This document shows positions 56,511 to 64,000 of a stretch of DNA of 64,000 nt, one piece after another. Origin of the DNA: Karstenula rhodostoma CBS 690.94 (taxonomy: Eukaryota > Ascomycota > Dothideomycetes > Pleosporales > Didymosphaeriaceae). The position numbers and the translations under genes were made by a program. Where the stretch lies: contig MU001511.1 in the NCBI GenBank assembly GCA_010093485.1, positions 372,001 through 436,000 of the forward strand. The letters are read 5' to 3'. Below the pieces are notes generated by a model. The model was given only the letters and a program-made list of their open reading frames with translations. It was not told the DNA's origin and ran no database searches. The first letter of the stretch is position 1; every line of letters starts with the position of its first letter.

Positions 56511-59006
56511 CTACGAATCCCTCCTACGGCGCGGCGGCGGCGGCGAACGCTCGACATCACTGCTGTGCGCCCTTGCCCCGCGTTTCCTCGGCGGCGAAAG
56601 CGACCGATCGCTGCTATCCCTCCGCCCGCCTTTTCTGGGCGGGGGGCTGCTTGTCCGGCGCGCGCGTCGAGGCGGCGGACTGCTTGATCCGCGTGCCCGC
56701 CTGGGTGGAGAGCGCGAACGTGACGTATCAGCAGCGCGCCGACGGGCTGGGCTCCGCGACCGAGATGCACTAGCACCACGGCGGCGGACCGGGCTGGGGG
56801 AGCGAGCGCGCTTCTTTGGTGCGGGAGACGGCGAGCGGCTGGAGGAGTAGTGTCGGCGTCGTGGAGGCGGCGAGCGAGAGTCAGAAGCAGCGCTGTATGA
56901 GGAGCTGCGGCTGCGGGTGCGGCCGCGGACTTTCTTTGGTGCGGGGGATCTGCTGCGGCTGTATGAGCGGTCGCTGGAGGCGGACCGGTTTCTTCTTCGT
57001 GGAGGCGTCCTGGACCTCGATCTGGAGCGTGACCTGGAGCGTGAGGAGTAGGACGAGTAGCTTGAGCGCGAGGACACGCTCTCCGACTCGGACTCTGGCT
57101 CGGGGAGGGCTTGAGGCTTGGGCGCATTGTTCTTGAGGTGTTCGCGCATCGACTCGGTTAGGATGCCCATGCCAATGGCTGTGAAGAAGTTGATGGCGAA
57201 GCGCGTCTTCGCTTGGTCGTCCGTTGGGAAGATGCCTGTGAGACTGTCTTGGAGCATTGGATCGTTGAGCCGCTCTACCAACGTTTTCTGTCCCATGCTA
57301 GCCATAAGTTCCTCGAACAGAATCTTGATGAAGATACGAGAGCTGGATGTAGTGTCCTCTTCGTTCAGCTTGACAGCCATCAGGACGTGGAGCCCAATAC
57401 CCTCAGTAGAGAGGAGGTGTGCAAAGAACTGAGCAATGATTCGGAGCCTATTCGTTTCAAAGCGGTGTATGGTCTCGTAGTAATGAACGAACCCGTCTTC
57501 GAAGAGATCGTGCCACATCCTATTAACCTTGCAGAAGCGCTCTCCTATCTGGCCGTAGAATTTCTCGTAAGTTCGTTCCTGGGACGCACACTCGACAATC
57601 ATCGTGGTGAGCTCGTTCTCAAAGCCGTGTGGAAGATTGACTCGCATGAGCTTGTGGCAACATTCCTCAAACCCACCAGAACTCTTGATAGTTAGGTATA
57701 TCGTCCGGCGCAGGGCCACGAGGTCGGCATTCGTTTGGTCCTTCACATCTTCAGCCTTCTGTTCCTCGTCTACGTCGTCGTCGTCAGATTCGTCTGTGTA
57801 TTCGGCATCGCTTCCCTCCTCTTCGCCCAGGATTTCGGCCTTCAGTTTCTTGTACTGTTGCTCATTCTCCTCGTACTCTGGGTCAAACTTAAATATGTTC
57901 AACCCATCCTCAACCTTGATTTCATCCTCTAAATGGTGTTGGTGGGTATGTTGGTCTTCCTCCTCAACTAAATCCAACTCTTCCTTGACGGCTGGATTCT
58001 CCTTGTACTTGTCCTTTCGGACCTGGAAGAGAACCTCAATCATGTACTGAGTTCGCTTATCGATATCCGCCTCGTGGAGGATGTTCCTGAACAAATCGAA
58101 TATGGCGTTCGAGATCGCAGCGTTCATCTCCTCCAGAAAATGGCCAACCTCCCTAGTAACTGACACTGCAATTTCGACGCTGTCGTCCGTCGGCTTGTTG
58201 AGCAGTAGCAGGAGAATCTCGGCGATCAGAATCTCGTTGACGACCTGCGTATTCACCAAATGCGCCAAAAACATCGAGCTGGACACCGCAACCGCCTTGT
58301 CATTCCTCCGAAACGACTTCCGAAACTGCATTATGAGCCTGCGCACCAGTAAATCTCCCACTTGCGGCAGCTTTGTGTTCACGATAGCCACCATCGCCGC
58401 GTATATGTTTGTGAAGGGCAAACTCGCAGCCTGCGCCTTCATTATCGCCCTGCAAAACAGCCCGCGACCACGAACCAAGTTTTCAGAGAACAATTCCGGC
58501 ACAATCTGCTTGATGTTCCCGACGTTGCACTTGTTGATCATGCCCTGAATAGACTTCTTGAGCGCTTCCCAAGCCATGCGCTGGAATTCGGGCGAGTTCT
58601 TGTCCGTGATGGCGGCTTGCATTGCGCGCAGGCGTGCAGGAGGGATATATGCGCCACCGGCTCGCGTCTTCGAGTCGTCGATGGGGAGCTTCCGGCTTGC
58701 GCTAAAGGCGCTCTGGAAAAGCTTCAGCCGCGAGTCGTCTTCTTGCACATTCTGACCGGGATCCTGACGCGAATCGTCGCCATTCTTTTCCCGCCTGTGG
58801 CCGTTCTCGCGGTCTCTGCGATGGTCGTTGTCGCGTGCTCTGTCGCGATCCCGGGGACGGTCGGACTCTTCTTCATCGCGGTCGGATCTTCGCGAGCGTT
58901 TCGAGGGCCCGGCATCGTGCGGTGAGCGGTCGCGCTTTCGGGGTGGCTCTGGAAGCTCTATTTCAGGCTCCGGCGAGGGAATGCGGACAGCCGAAGCAAC
59001 CTCCAT
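56511..59006 (-). CDS. cwc22: Pre-mRNA splicing factor Cwc22 (nucampholin)
   Basis: One exon of 831 residues. The first 90 residues are Arg/Asp/Glu-rich and disordered. An MIF4G domain spans about 120-330 (AYIPPARLR, KSIQGMINKCN, LFSENLVRGRGLFCRA, LLLLLNKPTDDS). An acidic linker with a DESDDDDVDEE run follows. The MA3 domain lies at about 435-560 (LRRTIYLTIKSS, EECCHKLMRV). The last 150 residues are an RS domain with long Ser-Arg repeats. Cwc22 binds eIF4A3 and brings the exon junction complex to the spliceosome; the RS tail suggests the metazoan-like form rather than the short budding-yeast one. The gene is divergent from dpm2. Being intronless is notable for a spliceosome gene amid intron-rich neighbours. 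Confidence 0.94.
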   Translation of the reverse strand: MEVASAVRIPSPEPEIELPEPPRKRDRSPHDAGPSKRSRRSDRDEEESDRPRDRDRARDNDHRRDRENGHRREKNGDDSRQDPGQNVQEDDSRLKLFQSAFSASRKLPIDDSKTRAGGAYIPPARLRAMQAAITDKNSPEFQRMAWEALKKSIQGMINKCNVGNIKQIVPELFSENLVRGRGLFCRAIMKAQAASLPFTNIYAAMVAIVNTKLPQVGDLLVRRLIMQFRKSFRRNDKAVAVSSSMFLAHLVNTQVVNEILIAEILLLLLNKPTDDSVEIAVSVTREVGHFLEEMNAAISNAIFDLFRNILHEADIDKRTQYMIEVLFQVRKDKYKENPAVKEELDLVEEEDQHTHQHHLEDEIKVEDGLNIFKFDPEYEENEQQYKKLKAEILGEEEGSDAEYTDESDDDDVDEEQKAEDVKDQTNADLVALRRTIYLTIKSSGGFEECCHKLMRVNLPHGFENELTTMIVECASQERTYEKFYGQIGERFCKVNRMWHDLFEDGFVHYYETIHRFETNRLRIIAQFFAHLLSTEGIGLHVLMAVKLNEEDTTSSSRIFIKILFEELMASMGQKTLVERLNDPMLQDSLTGIFPTDDQAKTRFAINFFTAIGMGILTESMREHLKNNAPKPQALPEPESESESVSSRSSYSSYSSRSRSRSRSRSRTPPRRRNRSASSDRSYSRSRSPAPKKVRGRTRSRSSSYSAASDSRSPPPRRRHYSSSRSPSPAPKKRARSPSPVRRRGASASRSRSPARRRAADTSRSRSPPRRARGSSSPPPRRARRTSSPPPRKGGRRDSSDRSLSPPRKRGARAHSSDVERSPPPPRRRRDS

Positions 59007-59302
59007 CGTGCAGCTGGTCGTGTTTGAAGCTTCTCAACTGTTGTTTTCGGAACCCGGAGATCGCCGTCCGATCAGAGCACCACGGGTGCAGTTAAGAGGG
59101 TGATAGTTCTGGGGTTGGTCACGTCTTGCGAGTCGTGATGGCGAGATGTCGCTGTCGCAAGAAACTTTGGAGAGGCCATGACGCGCCAAGACCGCGGAAG
59201 AAGGTTGAACCGGGCCCGAACTTCCAGCTCATCAACATTCACTGTGGACCGCAAGTCAACACGCCGCTTTTACTCGTTCGCGACACAAGACAAACAATCA
59301 AG
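59007..59302. promoter_or_regulatory. Divergent promoter, cwc22 / dpm2
   Basis: A 296-bp spacer between start codons on opposite strands, so both promoters lie here. No coding sequence or clear TATA box is seen. Confidence 0.55.
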
Positions 59303-59713
59303 ATGGTAAGCTACGTGGTCGGCCATCCGAGGCATTCACGCTGACCAAAACCCAGGCCGACCGACTCGTAGGCCTCAGCATGCTCATCGCAGCAACCACT
59401 GTCTTCGTCTACTACACCATCTGGACACTGTTCATGGTACGGAACCCCTTCTCTCACCTGTCTTCTTCACGCGTTACTTGACGACTCCTCCCAATCTCTA
59501 AAATCACATCCCCCCTGTCTAACAATAAGCCAGCCCTTCGTTGACGATGACCACATCCTCCACTCCTTCTTCCTCCCCCGCGTTTGGGCAATCCGCATTC
59601 CAGTTATCCTCATTGTACTGGCTACAACCGTTGTGGGCAGCTTCCTCTCCACTGTCATGATAAGGAGCAACCGCAAGAAGGCCCTCAAGGCACAGCAGAA
59701 GAAGGCAAGCTAG
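59303..59713 (+). CDS. dpm2: Dolichol-phosphate mannose synthase regulatory subunit Dpm2
   Basis: Three exons, 59303-59305, 59356-59436 and 59534-59713, give 87 residues. The coding part of exon 1 is only the ATG; a 50-nt intron with a CGCTGAC branch site follows at once. The second intron is 97 nt. The protein has two membrane helices (LSMLIAATTVFVYYTIWTL and IPVILIVLATTVVGSFL) joined by PFVDDDHILHSFFLPR, and a basic C-terminus ending KKAS. That is the Dpm2 pattern and length. Dpm2 lies in the ER membrane, stabilises the Dpm1-Dpm3 synthase that makes dolichol-phosphate mannose, and also takes part in the GPI GlcNAc-transferase complex. Without splicing the gene is almost invisible. Confidence 0.92.
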
Positions 59714-60037
59714 AGGAGACACGTTGGCATCCATAGGGTTGTTGGCGTACAATGTCATTGGGAATCTGAGTTGGGCGTCGGGGTGGCAAGGGATACTCGA
59801 TATACTCCTTCAATCATCTGAACTTGGTTTCGAGTCCCCTTGGCTCTCATCAAAGCAGTGATGTGACTGTAACTTCAATCGCATGTGCGTGTTGGGTTGC
59901 TCTGAACAGCACGGCGACAGTGCAGCAATACATTGCAAATATACCTTGACACCCTCCCCAAGACAGCGCAAGCATAATGCTCTTGCTTTTGCTTTTCCGA
60001 ACAAGCCCGATGATCCCCGGGCAAGTCACTGTATGCC
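59714..60037. other. Convergent intergenic region
   Basis: About 320 bases between two convergent stops. No coding sequence is seen; both 3' untranslated regions should lie here. Confidence 0.5.
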
Positions 60038-63000
60038 TCACTGGACGTTGCAGCCTTCTTCGTTGTTGAACACAATAGTCGCTTCACCATCCTCGTCTTC
60101 CTCGCCACCACCAGCACCACCACCACCAAGAACGATTTGCTGATGGCCATGCAGTCGTTGCGCCAATTGAGCAAGTAGCGCCCTTGTTATGAACGCATCT
60201 TCCCGACCTATACAGATGCTGTGGTCAGCTAACATCCTTGGACACTGTAGATTCAAGGCATAACTCACCACCTTTCCTATCCATGTCATTCTGAGACGTG
60301 ATTTGGTACTGCTCATGCATAGCCTTACGACTCTTGAGCCCATTCTCGGCGACTTCGTCATCGTCGACGTCGTCATCGCTGAGTGAAGGATCGCGAGGTA
60401 CTGCGGGAGGCGAGGTAGCAGAAGGACGTCGCGGTCGTCGTCTTCGTCCAAACCCCAGACTAGAGAGTCCACGATCGGCAGAATGAACACCAACGCCCTT
60501 GCGAGCATTCCGTTGCGCGTTAGCATCTGGCGAGAATATCTTGATCGTATGGTCGATTCCGGAAACCGCCATTGTTGGTTCGTAAGGGTTTCCTGTCTAA
60601 ATTAGCATGCATGGAGTCTGCTTTGGTAGAAAAACCAACCTTGAACCACATTGACAACCTCACCATCGCCTTCCAATATGTTGACAAGCTGGGCTGTTTT
60701 CCGGTCCCAGATAAATACGTGCCCGCAGTCGCTGCCGCTGACAACGTACTCGTCGTCCTGACCAAAGAAATTGACATCCTTTACGGTTCGAACGTTGCAG
60801 TGTCCGGTGTAGACGCGGGTATGCGGTGAGCAAGGTACGTGGGATTCAACGCGTTCCCGAAGATAGCTGCGATCAAAGTCGGAGCGCCATAGAACGCGAC
60901 CACTTCGTGTCCGTGCAAGACCATTCTCGTCGACATCATCCTCATCTTCTTCTTCTTCAACATCTGTTTCAACGTCACCGTCGGAATCATCATCCCCTTC
61001 TTCATCTTCGTACTCTTCCTCCGTTATTTCCTCGGGCTCTTGGATCGGAAGACCGCTGTTCTCGCTACTACCGATACCTTGAGCATTTGAAGTCCCAACT
61101 AATGCCGAGTCTGTAATCGTTTCATCAGCCCAAGCGCGACTCATGAGCTCAGCATCTACGACAACATCGTCCTCCTCGAGCGGGTCGATGTCTTCTTGGC
61201 GTTCACGGTGCTCATTTTCCTCGGTCTGGATACTTGGGTGTGCTAAGCCACTTCCGCCGAAAGCCCGATCTACTGCAGAGAAACAGATTCCTTTAGCAGC
61301 ATTCAGCAATAGACCCCTGCCAATCTTGAATGCCCAGTTTTTCACTGCGGCTGTGCGATCTTGCCCTTGTAGATCATCCTCAATTGCCACATCGCCGGAC
61401 GCAGGTGCGAGTGCCCCGGTCAGATCCGCGAACGGAATCTTCACAGCCCTGCTAAACGCGATGACGGCGGCCTTCTCGGACGAGTATAACAGACGTGTTT
61501 CATCCGTCTCAAACCTTGACACATCCACGTTGACGATAGGGTCGTCACTCGCCAATTGGAGAAGGTACGGTATTAGAATCTCGTCAATTGCATCGGAGTC
61601 AGCATCCGGTGGAAGCGGCATGCGAGGGTTCGAGCTCGGGCTTGCAAAACCGTCTATGACAGATTGCACTCCGCTATCAAGCCATAAGAGAATGGCTTTG
61701 AGAAAGTCGTATGCAAACTGTTCATGGCGAGGTACGCGTCTTTCGCCGGGTATGTGCTGGATGAAGGCGAAGTATTGGGCGATGACAACATTGGCGTCTC
61801 CGCCCGTTCGCAGCTGGCCTCCAAGTACACGAGCAAGCGTCCCGGCAGCCTGCACGAAACGCCGGAACGAGCCTCGTTGTTCACGAAGTTTGTTCTGTAC
61901 AGCAACATCGACTGGTGAAGGATCAACCGGATAGCCCCAAGTTCTGGATATCTCATCCATATCGGGTAGTACAGAAGCCGCAAAACCAAGCACAGAAGTG
62001 AAAACCGCCTTGTAAGCCGCAGGATTGCCGGCTTCAGCGCCATGAACTTCCGAGAGATCGAACATCTTAGGAAGAATCCCGATGGTGGTCTTTGCGATGC
62101 GATAGTGATCAGTATCCTGAACTGCTGCCGCCTCGCTGGTCGTCAAAGGACTGTTCGGAGCTTCTACTCGGATTTCTTCGCTTTGGCCATTGGCGTAATT
62201 GACACGCAACGCCAAACCTTCTTCCGAGCTCTCTGTACGTTGGCGTGATCCAGCCCGATCCGCGCCATCTAGAGACAAGATACTGGACTTTGTTCGTTTA
62301 CGTTTTCGGCTCTTGTCCTTTACCCGGCGTTTGGAAGGCGCTTTGGAAGGTCCAGCTTCTTCCGTCTCTTCTGATGCGTCTGGGCTTCTCATCATGTCAA
62401 AACTGTAGATGTAGTCTCCAGACCAGCTGACTATCAGCTCGTTTGGGTTTGCATCACTGATCTTGCATGAGGTAATATGCCCGTTGTCACGGCGCTTCAT
62501 CTTCTGCTGCCCGTTGGGAGCAAACTTCTTGACGCATTGAGTGGCTTTGCCCAGCATTTCATCATCGTGCTGCGTTCCGACACTCGCGAATTTTGCGCCG
62601 CGTTCGCGGAACATATCTCTCCCGAGCATCCGGCGGTCGTGGAGGAAGCAGTGTAAGTGCGCGCCACCAAGGGCGATGTAGTGCGGTTGTGACGGCGAGC
62701 ATGAAACTGTATTCAGGTCCAAGTGGTACCGACTGTACGATATCAGGGGCGGAGGGACACTGTCAGATGCGTCGCTACCTGCAGCCCAACTTGGCATCAT
62801 GCTGTCCCTCTGTGGCGGGTAGACCCTCGAAGGTTGTCTCACATCCCATTGCCTTACATCTCCGTCTTCGGAGCAGGTGAGAAAATAGAAGGGTGTGTCT
62901 TCGGTTACAATCCGCTTCACTGTGTCCTTGTGACTTCTGAATGCCTTCGCATTGGTGTCTCCTTCGGTCAGGGTCAGGCCATCAGGCGCGCCTTGAATAC

Positions 63001-63497
63001 CCACGCGTCTCCTCGCTCCCTGTGAGCGACCCGAAGCTGCAGAACCAAACGCTGAGTGTCCCGAATGCTCAATATCGAATATGCGTACGTCGTCGGTGGC
63101 AGAGACGATGGTGCGGTCGTTGGAGTAGGGCATGAATTTTACAGAGAAGATGTTGCTCTGGTGGCCCGTCAAGATGGAGGTGGTGAGGCTGAATTGGGAT
63201 GTGGAGGACTCGGGCTGGTAGGAATGGATGTTGATGCGGTGGTCGTCGGAGCCAGAGGCCAACAGACGGCCAGACGTTGACCAGCTGGAACGGTTAGCAC
63301 AACGCGTAGATGGATCGAGGGGTGGAGCAGTACCAGAGAGCGTTCACGCATCCATTGTGGCCTTCGAGCTCGTTGACGATGTCCATGTCCTGCGCCCATT
63401 GTCTGTCGCCGTACAAGCCGAGCACGCTCGAATACCTCTTGTTTCGACCCGTGGCGACTTCCCGCTCCAACAGGCGGTCGTATACGCTATATTTCAT
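60038..63497 (-). CDS. iqw1: WD-repeat protein of the DCAF6/Iqw1 type
   Basis: Four exons, 63497-63334, 63284-60640, 60592-60269 and 60207-60038, give 1100 residues. Introns are 49, 47 and 61 nt and all frames join. The start at 63497 gives the family-like MKYSVYDRLLEREV, followed by DMDIVNELEGHNGCVNALCW, ASGSDDHRINIHSY and further WD repeats, including FFLTCSEDGDVRQWD-like pieces (FYFLTCSEDGDVRQWDVR). A long acidic, low-complexity middle (EEEYEDEEGDDDSDGD) separates the N-terminal repeats from a conserved C-terminal pair, FFGQDDEYVVSGSDCGHVF and MAVSGIDHTIKIFSP. This split-propeller layout is that of DCAF6 and fission-yeast Iqw1, thought to be substrate receptors or partners of CUL4-DDB1 ubiquitin ligases. 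The ligand is unknown. The region from about 630 to 780 may be a divergent helical insert. Confidence 0.85.
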
Positions 63498-64000
63498 GGC
63501 GAGAGGACTCCCCGCGTGCTCGCAGATCCCGATGCAGAAGCGTGTGTCGTGTGTCCTTCGCGACCCGCGCCGCAGACGTATCTCGCCGCAGGTGGAGGTT
63601 AACAGAAAGGCCACAGAAAGATGAGAACAAGGTACACGATAGCAAGTTTCACGACGAGGTGAGAGAATCAGTCGGGCGGGACGCGTTTGAGGTGGGGGCG
63701 GCGGCAGACGAGGGGTGCACGCATGGCGCTCTCACAGGGCTGGTGCGTGTCGCAGGAGGCGGGAGGCTGGACGTGGTGGTGTTGAAGCTGCTGTGACGTT
63801 GATGGTTGATCCACCGCCTCAGTTCCAGAGCTCCGCTAATTCCCCGCTCTGTGGCACGCTCCTACTTCAAGGTTATTCAGCACTCTGCCTAGGATGTATT
63901 CCTACGAGTGCTGCTTGAGAGGCTGGCAGGTCTACGGAGCACATGGCGCACGGAATGCGAAAGTCCATGCATCGCTTTGCGGGAATGTGAATGTTCTGTG
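63498..64000. other. Right edge, promoter of the DCAF6/Iqw1-like gene
   Basis: About 500 bases upstream of the minus-strand gene start. It should hold its promoter and leader. Short open frames here have no protein-like features, and I see no start of another gene before the window ends. Confidence 0.45.

Noticed and set aside
1..64000. tRNA genes, CRISPR arrays, rRNA, intact transposons
   Set aside because: No cloverleaf with B-box-like sequence, no regular spaced repeats, no transposase or reverse transcriptase motifs, and no terminal inverted repeats were seen by eye.

Overview
The window is nuclear DNA of a filamentous ascomycete, probably a Dothideomycete-like member of Pezizomycotina. 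Genes lie on both strands with no operons, coding sequences are cut by short GT-AG introns (about 43-157 nt, often with CTAAC/CTGAC branch sites), and the gene set is fungal: DASH subunit Spc19, Atg15, Bna4, Rsm22, Cwc22, an Rtt10/WDR6 protein and an Ste6-type exporter. The species assignment is inference. I rebuilt the exons by hand from reading-frame continuity and splice signals; all models are predictions without transcript evidence.

Left part (1-25.4 kb): a His-Me-finger-like zinc protein (654-2230 +), an unrecognised 775-residue protein (3856-6314 +), a membrane-anchored ZZ/EF-hand protein (7019-10253 -), a short-chain dehydrogenase (10767-11705 -), an amidase (12649-14433 +), an alpha/beta hydrolase with a basic insertion (14522-15750 -), the WD-repeat tRNA-methylation cofactor Rtt10/WDR6 (16071-19649 -), a PBDC1-family protein divergent from it (19857-20415 +), and a full-size ABC exporter of the Ste6 type (21015-25410 +).

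Middle part (25.7-37.5 kb): vacuolar lipase Atg15 (25734-27646 +) is followed by the unusual stretch of the window. It holds the tail of an FAD monooxygenase, scraps of an FSH1-type serine hydrolase, a full-length but broken MFS efflux transporter, one intact short-chain dehydrogenase, and a broken ferric-reductase-like flavocytochrome. I read this as a decayed metabolite or detoxification cluster of which only one enzyme is still open. A 2.9-kb gene-free stretch follows.

Right part (37.5-64 kb): dense housekeeping genes: an F-box-like protein (37493-40363 +), ATP synthase subunit i/j in four tiny exons (41830-42274 -), divergent Spc19 (42528-43107 +), casein kinase I (45295-46707 +), mitoribosome factor Rsm22 (47833-50244 +), a GNAT acetyltransferase (50997-52061 -), methionine aminopeptidase 1 (52609-53983 -) divergent from kynurenine 3-monooxygenase (54496-56054 +), splicing factor Cwc22 (56511-59006 -) divergent from Dpm2 (59303-59713 +), and a DCAF6/Iqw1-like WD-repeat protein (60038-63497 -). 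I recognised no tRNA, rRNA, CRISPR array or intact transposon.
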